From the NCBI RefSeq assembly GCF_012030425.1, contig NZ_JAAUVN010000002.1, positions 744,001 through 808,000 on the forward strand: DNA of 64,000 nt, given 5' to 3'. The stretch comes from Sphingobacterium sp. B16(2022) (GTDB lineage: Bacteria > Bacteroidota > Bacteroidia > Sphingobacteriales > Sphingobacteriaceae). A model generated the notes under the pieces. That model had not been told where the DNA came from. It searched no databases and was given only the letters and a program-made list of their open reading frames with translations. The position numbers and the translations under genes were made by a program. Below are positions 1-11,429 of the stretch, piece after piece (the stretch's first letter is position 1; each line of letters starts with the position of its first letter).

Positions 1-349
1 GAATCATTTTTTCTTTTTGATCATCGGTGAAAGGTTCTATTTCCATATAGCTATTTTCATTTTCCCAGTTTTCAATCTCTCTAACCAAAAAATCAGCATC
101 TTTACGGTTAAAAAATTGTTTTTTATAACCTAAATTTTGAATATTTTCAGCCAATTCTATTTCAACCACTATTTGTGGAGGCTCAGGATATTTTAAACGG
201 TAATCTTGGAGTTCCTGGGTGAATCTGTCATTTTTCTCTTTTTCCTTCTGTTCAAAAAACTCTTCTAGAGTAATGTTTTCAGCCTCAAGCTTATCCTGAA
301 TCTCTTTTTTTAATCTTAATTTAGGCTTTCGATTTTCTTCTTTATTCAT
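1..349 (-). CDS. Hypothetical protein, 3' part cut off by the window edge
   Basis: An open reverse-strand frame runs from an ATG at 349 to the window edge with no stop, so 116 codons are visible and the C-terminus is missing. The first 45 residues are lysine- and glutamate-rich (MNKEENRKPKLRLKKEIQDK) and look like a charged helix or coiled coil. The rest is acidic with scattered aromatics (PEPPQIVVEIELAENI, then DFLVREIENWENENSYMEIE). There is no signal peptide or membrane segment, so it is probably cytoplasmic. I recognise no family. It is divergent from katG, with about 550 bases between them. The reading frame is clear but the function is unknown. Confidence 0.6.
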   Translation of the reverse strand, partial: MNKEENRKPKLRLKKEIQDKLEAENITLEEFFEQKEKEKNDRFTQELQDYRLKYPEPPQIVVEIELAENIQNLGYKKQFFNRKDADFLVREIENWENENSYMEIEPFTDDQKEKMI

Positions 350-3179
<2,830 letters not shown>

Positions 3180-3272
3180 ATAAGGGTTTAATCAATACCT
3201 TTTAGAGCATATCGATTTGCTTTGGCTTGGATGAAGTCATTCAGCCACCGATACTGTTTAATTCCTATTTAT

Positions 3273-3311
3273 ACAGAAAATCCTCTCATTTAATTTGAGA
3301 GGATTTTCTGT
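3273..3311. terminator. Bidirectional terminator between katG and the SufR-like regulator
   Basis: A perfect 16-bp inverted repeat (3273-3288 and 3296-3311) with a 7-nt loop lies between two convergent genes. It carries A/T stretches in its stem and can serve both directions. Confidence 0.8.
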
Positions 3312-3317
3312 GTAATG

Positions 3318-3947
3318 CTATTCGAAACCTTTTGCAGAAGATACGATACGGTATGCACAACGTCTCGCCCCTGCTATGATATGATCGGTACGTTGTACCA
3401 AGACGGATTCGCCTAAGACGGATTGAAAAATCTGAAGTTCTGAAGCACAAAATCCTTGGCAGACTTTAGCCGCTGCACAAATAGGACAATGATTTTCTAC
3501 TAGCAGATATCCCTCGTCATCTTCAGTATAATCTGCCATGTAGCCCTCTCGGGTACGAATGGAGACTAATCTTTCAATCTTAGACTTTAGATTGGGTAAA
3601 GGGTCGATCTCTTCATGATATCTTTTTTTTCCTGTTGCTTCATTGACTTCAATGATCGTCTGTAAAGCTTCTGTCCCTATTGACTCTTTAATTATTGTCA
3701 ATAATTTCACCGTTAACTCTGCATGGGTATCCGGAAATTTGCTGTTTCCGAGTTCTGAAATATTGAAATATTTTTGTGGCCGCCCGACTCCCTTTGATTC
3801 TGTCTCTACTTCAATCAAGCCTTCATCCATAAATTTAACCAGCTGTTGCCTAACACCTTCTTTGGTTATTTTTAATTCATGGGCAATGTCGAGTGCCGTT
3901 AACGGACCTCGCATTTTCAGTAACATTAAAATTCGGTTTGTCGTCAT
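3318..3947 (-). CDS. SufR-like helix-turn-helix regulator with cysteine cluster
   Basis: DNA-binding regulator of the ArsR/SufR-like class (COG2345 type). The N-terminal winged helix covers about residues 1-65 (TALDIAHELKITKEGVRQQL). The C-terminal part carries Cys154, Cys157, Cys163, Cys167 and Cys197 in the pattern HCPICAAAKVCQGFC followed by ARRCAY. In the SufR family such cysteines bind an Fe-S cluster, so this protein probably senses redox state, iron or Fe-S supply. I chose the ATG at 3947 because the family fold begins there. An upstream ATG at 4013 would add 22 hydrophobic residues encoded by very AT-rich DNA. It is divergent from the RND efflux operon and convergent with katG, so either may be a target; that is inference. 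It is not near a suf operon in this window. Confidence 0.8.
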   Translation of the reverse strand: MTTNRILMLLKMRGPLTALDIAHELKITKEGVRQQLVKFMDEGLIEVETESKGVGRPQKYFNISELGNSKFPDTHAELTVKLLTIIKESIGTEALQTIIEVNEATGKKRYHEEIDPLPNLKSKIERLVSIRTREGYMADYTEDDEGYLLVENHCPICAAAKVCQGFCASELQIFQSVLGESVLVQRTDHIIAGARRCAYRIVSSAKGFE

Positions 3948-4385
3948 AAAATAATAAAACAAGTATTTGGTTGTTTTATTATTCAAAATTACTACTTTTG
4001 TTACACTTATCAAAATAGATACATGTAAGTCTACTTCTTCTGATTATCAAATTTGGTAAATGCTAAGTAAGAATTGTAATAATTATTTTTATGTGGATAG
4101 ATACACCAGAAATACACCGTCCGAAAAAGATTGCTCAGTCAGCATTTCTTGCCTTTACAACTGTTGTTCCCTATTGGAATATACTGAAGAGGTAATTTCA
4201 CTACTATAAAGATTAAAATCTAGTTTTTATCACTAGAAAAGAGTAAAAATATCCCCAAGCTAAATACAGGTTTGAGCGGGGAGCGGAATTCCTATGTCTA
4301 GTCTTTTAACGATAATATGTATGGAATCTCAGGCAAAAGCTCATGCCTAGTTTATTACTTATTGTTTCATTACTAAATTATTATC
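3948..4385. other. Intergenic region between regulator and efflux operon
   Basis: This holds the two divergent promoters. A 34-codon frame at 4091-4195 on the plus strand (MWIDTPEIHRPKKIAQS...) is open but too short to call without homologues. A short inverted repeat, AGGCA-N8-TGCCT, lies near 4332-4350. Nothing else is evident. Confidence 0.4.
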
Positions 4386-5510
4386 ATGAAAAAAATGCAC
4401 TTATATCTATTGTTATTTCTCGTCTCGGGAATGGTCTCCTGCGATTCAAAGAAAGAAACAGCAACAAGTGAAATAATTGCCTATCCTGTACTTACACTAA
4501 AATCTGAAAAAGCGACTCTGTCGGTAGAGTATCCAACGACGTTAGAAGGATTGCAGACAGTAGAGATTCGTTCAAAAGTAGATGGTTATATAGAGGAAGT
4601 CTTTATCGAAGAAGGCAGTCTTGTGCACACTGGGCAAAAGCTATTTAAAATAGATGCCAATCGATTCGTGCAGGATGTGAATCAACGAAAAGCGGCAGTA
4701 TTAGCAGTGGAAGCAGCCCTAGAAACGGCTAGTATTCAAGTGTTGAGAACGCAGTCTCTTGTGGACAAGAAAATCGTAAATTCATTTGAACTGACGACAG
4801 CGAAGAATGTAGAAAGGGTTAAAAAGGCTGAACTTAATCAGGCAAAAGCAGCATTGTCAGATGCACAATCACAACTAGCATTTACACAGATTGTTAGCCC
4901 AATATCAGGTATAGTAGGACGGTTGCCACTTAAAAAGGGCAGTCTAGTCAGTAGTACTTCTGAAACTGCTTTGACCACAATTGCGAATACGAAGGAAGTA
5001 TATGCGCATTTTTCTTTGAGTCAGAAACAGCTTAATAGCTTTCTAAATCAATATCCAGGTAAGAGCATGGCTGAGAAGTTAAGGAATATACCTCACGTTA
5101 ATTTACGGACTGCTGATGGAAAAGATTACGGGTCTAAAGGAAAAATTCAGAGTCTGAGCGGGGTCATAAGTTTAGAAACCGGATCTGCAAATTTTAGAGC
5201 ATTATTTCCAAATCCTGATGGTTTATTATGGAGCGGAGCGAGCGCAACTTTACAGCTCCCGACAACAATTGATGAAGCAGTGAAGGTTCCTAAAAAAGCG
5301 GTTTTTGAAATGCAGGGAAATCACTATGTCTACACGGTAGAGGCTAAAAATACCGTACACCTTACCGAAATAAAGGTATTGCCGATAGCAACAGAACAAC
5401 ACTATGTGGTGCAATATGGGCTTGCGCCTGGTGATATGGTTATCACTGAAGGAATTGGAAACCTAAAAGATGGTATGCAAATTCAACCTAACCCTGTATC
5501 CACAAAATAA
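4386..5510 (+). CDS. RND efflux periplasmic adaptor (membrane fusion protein), lipoprotein
   Basis: Periplasmic adaptor of a tripartite RND efflux pump, linking the inner-membrane pump to the outer-membrane channel. It starts with a lipoprotein signal ending in SGMVSC (lipidated Cys19). A biotinyl-lipoyl-like half motif follows (VEIRSKVDGYIEEVFIEEGS), then a helical hairpin at about residues 100-165, the second lipoyl half (FTQIVSPISGIVGR), a beta-barrel domain and a membrane-proximal domain. The 374-residue length fits the AcrA/MexA family. It is the first gene of an operon: the pump starts 10 bases after its stop, and a TolC-like gene follows. The exported substrate cannot be read from the sequence. 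The divergent SufR-like regulator may control it. Confidence 0.92.
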   Translation: MKKMHLYLLLFLVSGMVSCDSKKETATSEIIAYPVLTLKSEKATLSVEYPTTLEGLQTVEIRSKVDGYIEEVFIEEGSLVHTGQKLFKIDANRFVQDVNQRKAAVLAVEAALETASIQVLRTQSLVDKKIVNSFELTTAKNVERVKKAELNQAKAALSDAQSQLAFTQIVSPISGIVGRLPLKKGSLVSSTSETALTTIANTKEVYAHFSLSQKQLNSFLNQYPGKSMAEKLRNIPHVNLRTADGKDYGSKGKIQSLSGVISLETGSANFRALFPNPDGLLWSGASATLQLPTTIDEAVKVPKKAVFEMQGNHYVYTVEAKNTVHLTEIKVLPIATEQHYVVQYGLAPGDMVITEGIGNLKDGMQIQPNPVSTK

Positions 5511-5520
5511 TAGAGAAGAA

Positions 5521-8500
5521 ATGCTGAAAAAATTTATAGAAAATCCCGTTCTATCGACGGTAATATCGATAATAATTGTGATGCTGGGAATCCTGGGACT
5601 GATGTCACTTCCTATTTCACAATATCCAGAAATTGCACCTCCGACAGTTGTTGTAACAGCCTCTTATCAAGGAGCAAACGCGAATGTTGTAATGAAAAGT
5701 GTGATTATACCCTTGGAGGAACAGATTAATGGTGTAGAGAATATGACTTACATGACTTCTACGGGTAGTAATAATGGTACTGCAACTATTACCATCTTTT
5801 TTAAACAGGGAACGAATGCAGATATGGCCGCAGTGAATGTACAGAATCGGGTCAGTAAAGCTACTAGCTTGCTACCAGCGGAGGTTATTAAAGCAGGAAT
5901 TACAACAAGCAAGCAGTTGAGCAGTACGGCTTTTAGTTTTTTGCTTTACAGTAAAGATGGAAAATACGATAGGAAGTTTCTGGATAACTACCTGCGTATA
6001 AATATTATGCCTCAGATGAAAAGGGTTGAGGGTGTTGGTGCTACAGAGATTTATAGTGATCAGGAATACTCGATGCGTATTTGGTTGAAACCGGATGTTA
6101 TGGCCACTCATGGTCTTATACCGGAAGACATTATGGCAGCATTAAGGGAACAAAATATTGAAGCTGCACCGGGAAAAATAGGTGAAAATAGCCGTCAATC
6201 ATTACAATATGCATTGAAATATACGGGGCGCCTCGAAGATCCTGAACAATTTGAAAATATTATCTTGAAAAGTGGTGTTGCGGGCGATTACTTACGTTTA
6301 AAGGAGGTCGCAGATATTGAATTTGGCGCCCTGGATTATACGACATCGCTAATTACGCAGGGAAAACTTTCTTCCGGAGGTGCCATTAGCCAGATTTCGG
6401 GATCTAATGCAAGAGATTTGATCATTGCTTGTGAAAATATTTTAAAAGAAGCGTCAAAGGATTTTCCTCCAGGAGTGGAATATCATACTTTCTTGAATGC
6501 AAATGATTTTTTGGATGCTTCGGTTGAGAAGGTTATTTATACAATTATTGAAGCATTTATATTGGTTTTTTTAGTGGTCTTTCTCTTTTTACAGGATCTG
6601 CGTTCGACTTTGATTCCAGCGATCGCAGTACCGGTCGCCATTATAGGAACGTTTTTCTTTTTAAAGCTTTTTGGTTTCACCATCAACCTCCTTACTTTGT
6701 TTGCACTGGTGTTGGCCATAGGCATTGTGGTTGATGATGCTATTGTGGTGGTCGAAGCAGTACATGCAAAATTAGATCAAGGGGCTAAATCGGCCAAGAA
6801 AGCTACATTGCATGCCATGAGCGAAATCAGTGGTGCCATTATTTCAATTACGTTGATTATGTCGGCGGTTTTTGTACCAGTCACTTTCATTACAGGATCT
6901 GCTGGAGTATTTTACAAACAGTTTGGACTGACATTGGCAGTGGCCATTATTATTTCAGCAATAAATGCGTTAACATTAAGTCCCGCTCTATGTGCTTTAC
7001 TGTTAAAACCCCATGTAGCAGATGTTGAAAAGCCAAAGGGTTTCTTGCCAAAGTTTTTTACCAGTTTTAATGTGGCTTTTGAAGTAGTAACCAATAAATA
7101 TATTGGTGTCGTACGCCTTTTAATCCGTCATAAATGGATTTCATTTGCAGGTATTGCAACATTTGCGCTGGTATGTTATTTCTTGGTAAAAACAACACCG
7201 ACAGGTTTTGTCCCTAATGAAGATGGTGGTGCTATCTATGGAAATGTGGTTTTACCGCCGGCATCTACTCTAGAACGTACGGAAAAGATTGCATTTGAAG
7301 TCGACAGTATTGCGCGCAGTATACCGGAAGTCGAATTATCTTCTACACTCTCAGGCATGGACTTACTGCACGGTACTGGAGGTTCCTATGGAGCATTGTT
7401 CATTCGGTTAAAACCCTGGAAAGAACGTGCCGGAAAAGAGCAAAGTGCCGCAGCTGTTGTACAGAAGTTATTTCAAAAAACTGCTCATATCAAAGAAGCA
7501 AATATTATTTTCTTTGCTGCACCGACATTGCAGGGGTTTGGTAATAGTAATGGTTTTGAGTTGCAGCTACAAGATAAAACAGGTGGAAATTATCTACAGT
7601 TTAATAAAAATATCGATACGTTCATTGGTGCTTTAAATCAACGCCCTGAAATCAATTATGCTACGAGTTCTTTTAATATTGGTTTTCCTGAGTTAGAAAT
7701 TAATGTCAACGTAGCCCAATGTAAGGCCGCAGGTGTAAGTGTTAATACGGTACTGACGACACTTCAGGGATATTTTGGAGGTATCTACGCCTCTGACCTT
7801 AATCGCTTTGGAAAGCAATATCGTGTCATGATGCAGGCAGGAGCTGATTATAGAGCAAAAGAAGAAGATATTAATAAGATTTATGTGCGAACTTTTAAAG
7901 GCAATATGGCACCGATATCTGAATTTGTTACTTTGAAGAAGACGTATGGACCTGAATTTATTCAACGTTTTAACTTATTTACTTCAAGTACCATAACAGG
8001 GATACCGAATGAAGGATATAGCTCTGGAGATGCTATTAAAGCGATAGAGGAGACAGCAGCTCAAACCTTAGACCGAGGCTATACCTATGAGTTTTCGGGT
8101 TTGACCCGCGAAGAGCTGTCTAGCGGTAGTCAAACAGTATTAATATTTTCACTGTGTCTTCTTTTTATCTATTTCCTTTTAAGCGCTCAATATAAGAGTT
8201 ACATCCTGCCACTTTCCGTTCTTTTATCATTGCCAATCGGTTTAGCTGGAGCTTTTATTTTTGCGAAGTTATTTTCGGTAGATAATAACATATTCTTACA
8301 GATCAGTCTCATCATGTTGATCGGTTTATTGGCTAAAAATGCGATTCTTATTGTGGAGTTTGCACTTTTGCATCGATTGAGCGGAAGAACATTGGTGCAG
8401 TCCGCAATCTATGGCGCAAAATCAAGGTTACGACCTATTTTAATGACTTCCTTCGCATTTATTTTCGGATTGATTCCATTGATGTTAGCTACTGGTGCAG

Positions 8501-8676
8501 GTGCATTGAGTAATAAATCTATCGGAACTGCGGCTGTAGGAGGGATGTTGATCGGGACTGTATTTGGTGTGTTTGTTATTCCTATTTTATTTATTGTTTT
8601 CCAGGCATTACAGGAAAGACTATTTGGTGTCAAGGAGCCAAGCCATACACCTCGTATATTAGAAGATGAACATTAA
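5521..8676 (+). CDS. RND multidrug-type efflux pump, HAE1 family permease
   Basis: Proton-driven inner-membrane transporter of the AcrB/MexB type, 1051 residues, with the twelve-helix, two-large-periplasmic-loop layout. The start is the ATG at 5521 (MLKKFIENPVLSTVI), the standard N-terminus of the family. An earlier in-frame ATG lies inside the adaptor gene and would add an unrelated tail. The proton relay is intact: Asp405-Asp406 in helix 4 (GIVVDDAIVVVEA) and Lys939 in helix 10 (IGLLAKNAILIVEFA), matching AcrB D407/D408/K940. The periplasmic domain contains the usual ISQYPEIAPPTVVV motif near the N-terminus. It lies between its adaptor and its outer-membrane factor. Members of this family export antibiotics, detergents, solvents or metabolites. 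Confidence 0.95.
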   Translation: MLKKFIENPVLSTVISIIIVMLGILGLMSLPISQYPEIAPPTVVVTASYQGANANVVMKSVIIPLEEQINGVENMTYMTSTGSNNGTATITIFFKQGTNADMAAVNVQNRVSKATSLLPAEVIKAGITTSKQLSSTAFSFLLYSKDGKYDRKFLDNYLRINIMPQMKRVEGVGATEIYSDQEYSMRIWLKPDVMATHGLIPEDIMAALREQNIEAAPGKIGENSRQSLQYALKYTGRLEDPEQFENIILKSGVAGDYLRLKEVADIEFGALDYTTSLITQGKLSSGGAISQISGSNARDLIIACENILKEASKDFPPGVEYHTFLNANDFLDASVEKVIYTIIEAFILVFLVVFLFLQDLRSTLIPAIAVPVAIIGTFFFLKLFGFTINLLTLFALVLAIGIVVDDAIVVVEAVHAKLDQGAKSAKKATLHAMSEISGAIISITLIMSAVFVPVTFITGSAGVFYKQFGLTLAVAIIISAINALTLSPALCALLLKPHVADVEKPKGFLPKFFTSFNVAFEVVTNKYIGVVRLLIRHKWISFAGIATFALVCYFLVKTTPTGFVPNEDGGAIYGNVVLPPASTLERTEKIAFEVDSIARSIPEVELSSTLSGMDLLHGTGGSYGALFIRLKPWKERAGKEQSAAAVVQKLFQKTAHIKEANIIFFAAPTLQGFGNSNGFELQLQDKTGGNYLQFNKNIDTFIGALNQRPEINYATSSFNIGFPELEINVNVAQCKAAGVSVNTVLTTLQGYFGGIYASDLNRFGKQYRVMMQAGADYRAKEEDINKIYVRTFKGNMAPISEFVTLKKTYGPEFIQRFNLFTSSTITGIPNEGYSSGDAIKAIEETAAQTLDRGYTYEFSGLTREELSSGSQTVLIFSLCLLFIYFLLSAQYKSYILPLSVLLSLPIGLAGAFIFAKLFSVDNNIFLQISLIMLIGLLAKNAILIVEFALLHRLSGRTLVQSAIYGAKSRLRPILMTSFAFIFGLIPLMLATGAGALSNKSIGTAAVGGMLIGTVFGVFVIPILFIVFQALQERLFGVKEPSHTPRILEDEH

Positions 8677-8808
8677 CATGCTAGATTTCGACTTATTCGG
8701 TCGCTTAATAAAATAAATAAAATTTTCGTGCTTAGCGCATATAATCTTACGCTAGCTTCATATTGATCAAACAGAAAAAGGCTAGTGTGAAAATTTAAAA
8801 ATTAAGAT

Positions 8809-10260
8809 ATGATACATTATTATAGTCAATTGAAAAAAAAATCCTATAGATTGGCATTCATGTCAATACTGGGACTTTTGACCTGGAGTTCTTGTCACGT
8901 AACCCGTCCCTATAGTGTGCCGGAAAATAAAGTTAAAAACAGCTTTCGGTCACCTACTTATAGTGCTCTTGATTCAGGTTATGTGAAGAATATAGCTCAT
9001 GATACGATCAATATAGCTACTGTGAAATGGTCTGATATGTTTACAGATACTATGTTGCAGCAATTGATCACAGAGGGGTTACAAGCGAATATAGACATCA
9101 AAATTGCAGTTGAGCGGATTACGGAGGCGCAGGTAAATGTGCGATTAAAAAAAGCGGCATTTTTGCCTTCATTAGAAGCTAGTATCTCTGCCAATGCACA
9201 ACAGATGCCCGCTTTTCAGAGTTTTGGTTATCCGCGTAATAATACCCAATATGATATGCGATTATATACGGACTGGGAAATTGATATCTGGGGTAAACTT
9301 GGAAGCGCTAAACGTGTTGCGTTGTCACAGCTTTTAGCGACTGATGCCGCAAAGCGTGCGGTACAAACACAGTTAATTGCCAATATTGCCTCAGATTATT
9401 ACGAATTACTGGCTCTGGATCAACAGTTGATGATAATTAAAAAAACTGCTGAGAACCGTGCTGAAGATGCGGCCGCAATAGCGGAACTTTTTGAAAATGC
9501 AATGCTTAATGGCGTAGCGGTAGTACAGAGTAAAGCAAACTATTATGAAGCAGAACTAGATGTGCCGGATATTGAGCAAAAGATTAAAGAAACTGAAAAT
9601 AGGCTTAGTTTTTTAGTAGGCCGACATCCTAGTGCCATCCTCAGACAGTCTCTAATGCAACAACAGGTGAATTATGATTTAAATCCTGGAATTCCCGCAC
9701 AATTGCTCGCGCACCGTCCTGATGTTCAAATGGCAGAATTTAATTTTAGAGCGGCATTTGAGGAAACGAATGTAGCACGTACATATTTCTATCCTGCATT
9801 ATCTATAACAGCTGCTGGAGGTTTTTCAAATCTTGGTTGGAATCAGTGGTTTTCGAGTGCAAGTTTATTTGGTTCTATAGCAGGGGGGATTGCACAGCCT
9901 ATTTTCAATAAAGGTGTCAATAAAGCAAGACTGTCAACTGCTCAAGCAAAACAGCAACAGGCGTTGTATCAATTCGAGAAATCTCTATTGGTAGCCAGCC
10001 AGGAAGTTTCTAATGCACTTTTTGAATATGATACGGCAATCAAAAAAATGAAATCCCGCAAAAAACAACTTGAAGCATTAACGCAGGCCGTTGCATTTAA
10101 TAAAGAATTGTTTCTGAACCACCAGAACACCAATTATACCGACGTACTAACAGCAGAGCAAAATCTGTTACGTGCAGAATTGAAAAATATAGCAGATCAA
10201 AGTCAAAAATTGTATGCTGTGGTTCAATTGTATCGAGCCCTTGGCGGCGGTTGGGATTAA
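8809..10260 (+). CDS. Outer-membrane efflux factor, TolC/NodT family lipoprotein
   Basis: Outer-membrane channel of the tripartite efflux system. A lipoprotein signal ends at LTWSSC (Cys29). The mature protein shows the two-repeat OEP layout: long helices rich in Ala, Gln and Leu, interrupted by beta strands. The first repeat contains DWEIDIWGKLG, a hallmark of the NodT/OprM branch, and the second contains FYPALSITAAGGFSN. The 483-residue length is normal. It is 132 bases downstream of the pump in the same direction, so it probably belongs to the same operon or has its own weak promoter. A strong hairpin follows directly. Confidence 0.93.
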   Translation: MIHYYSQLKKKSYRLAFMSILGLLTWSSCHVTRPYSVPENKVKNSFRSPTYSALDSGYVKNIAHDTINIATVKWSDMFTDTMLQQLITEGLQANIDIKIAVERITEAQVNVRLKKAAFLPSLEASISANAQQMPAFQSFGYPRNNTQYDMRLYTDWEIDIWGKLGSAKRVALSQLLATDAAKRAVQTQLIANIASDYYELLALDQQLMIIKKTAENRAEDAAAIAELFENAMLNGVAVVQSKANYYEAELDVPDIEQKIKETENRLSFLVGRHPSAILRQSLMQQQVNYDLNPGIPAQLLAHRPDVQMAEFNFRAAFEETNVARTYFYPALSITAAGGFSNLGWNQWFSSASLFGSIAGGIAQPIFNKGVNKARLSTAQAKQQQALYQFEKSLLVASQEVSNALFEYDTAIKKMKSRKKQLEALTQAVAFNKELFLNHQNTNYTDVLTAEQNLLRAELKNIADQSQKLYAVVQLYRALGGGWD

Positions 10261-10272
10261 CGGCTAATAATA

Positions 10273-10301
10273 AAGGGCTACCTGAGATAATGGTAGCCCT
10301 T
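10273..10301. terminator. Bidirectional terminator between efflux operon and purC
   Basis: A perfect 10-bp stem (10273-10282 and 10292-10301) with a 9-nt loop lies between two convergent genes. Confidence 0.75.
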
Positions 10302-10321
10302 ATACTATTGATTGTAGGCTA

Positions 10322-11008
10322 TTAAGCTCCTAAAAAGTCTTTTTCTAAATCTAAAGGGGCAATATAGCTTCCATTTTTGTATACGCGCATATTTCCACCT
10401 GAAATCTCGTCGATTAATAATAGATCTCCCGTAGCTTTATCTCTTCCGAATTCCAATTTGATATCGTAAAGTTCTAAATCCTTCTTTGCCAATTCCGTTT
10501 TTATGATTCCACAGATTTTTTTTGTTAAAGATTTTAATTCTTGATAATCAGCTTTTGATAAAATACCTAATAATTCCAAAGCATCATCCGAAATTGTAGG
10601 ATCGCCTCTTTCGTCATCTTTAATCGTTACTTCCACAAAAGCATCTAGCGCATCACCTTCTTGGCAATAAGCAGCGTATCTTCTCAAGAAACTGCCTACA
10701 GCACGGTATCTACAAATGACTTCCAATCCTTTCCCAAATGGAGTCGCTTCTTTAACCACCATACTAACCTCATCTAAATTAGCGGAGACATAATGTGTTG
10801 CAATACCCTGTTCAGCTAAACGCTCGAAGAAGAACTGGGTCATTTTAAGTCCTGACTTTCCAGCACCATCAATGGTTAGCCCAACAGTATTTGCTCCAGG
10901 ATCAAATACACCATTTTCACCAGTTACGTCGTCTTTAAATTTCAATAGTACTTGATTTTGTTCTAGACTGTAGACATCTTTGGTTTTACCTTTGTAAATT
11001 AAATTCAT
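10322..11008 (-). CDS. purC: Phosphoribosylaminoimidazole-succinocarboxamide synthase (SAICAR synthetase)
   Basis: Purine biosynthesis enzyme that joins CAIR and aspartate with ATP to give SAICAR in the cytoplasm. The 228-residue length matches the short bacterial class. Visible family motifs are the start MNLIYKGKTKDVY, the ATP and substrate segment EVICRYRAVGSFLRRY, and the C-terminal signature LIDEISGGNMR, although canonical enzymes read DE(I/L)(S/T)PD(S/T)xR at this point. The ATG at 11008 gives the expected N-terminus. It stands alone, convergent with the efflux operon, with no other pur gene nearby, so it is probably transcribed from its own promoter upstream. Confidence 0.93.
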   Translation of the reverse strand: MNLIYKGKTKDVYSLEQNQVLLKFKDDVTGENGVFDPGANTVGLTIDGAGKSGLKMTQFFFERLAEQGIATHYVSANLDEVSMVVKEATPFGKGLEVICRYRAVGSFLRRYAAYCQEGDALDAFVEVTIKDDERGDPTISDDALELLGILSKADYQELKSLTKKICGIIKTELAKKDLELYDIKLEFGRDKATGDLLLIDEISGGNMRVYKNGSYIAPLDLEKDFLGA

Positions 11009-11429
11009 AAATAATAAGAATAGATCAATGTAATTAACAAAAATAATGTAAATATTATAAAGAAAGTTGGTTTTAGATCATAATTATGAATAATGAAGGT
11101 TTTGAATTGATAAACAAGTCGACATATCTTTAAGATTCGTGAATAAATACCGATATATAGCTTTAAAGATTATAATCAGTGCTATTTTATTGCGGATGTA
11201 ATCAAAATTATCTAAGTTTAGCATTTATAAACAATTATAATCTTAAAATAATGTCACCTCTATTCAATTTAGTAAATAAGGAACACTTGGTAAATATTGC
11301 CAAGAATGGGAGGGGACAGTGGAACTTTAATTTTATTGATTAAAAATTGAATTTATAACCTAATATTATTTACAAAGGCAGTGATCAGTTGTATGTCTCA
11401 CTGTCCTTAAAAAAGAGGAATCTTAAAAT
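11009..11429. other. Intergenic region with a structured leader upstream of the NPCBM protein
   Basis: The right half can fold. CTTGG/CCAAG pair at 11286-11290 and 11300-11304. GGACAGTG at 11314-11321 can pair with CACTGTCC at 11399-11406. The same downstream arm can instead pair locally, CAGTGA 11379-11384 with TCACTG 11398-11403. The last two pairings exclude each other. No coding frame was seen. Whether this is a regulatory leader is inference. Confidence 0.35.

Noticed and set aside
4091..4195. 34-residue plus-strand frame (MWIDTPEIHRPKK...)
   Set aside because: Short, no ribosome site or promoter that decides, no recognised family; left as a note in the intergenic entry.
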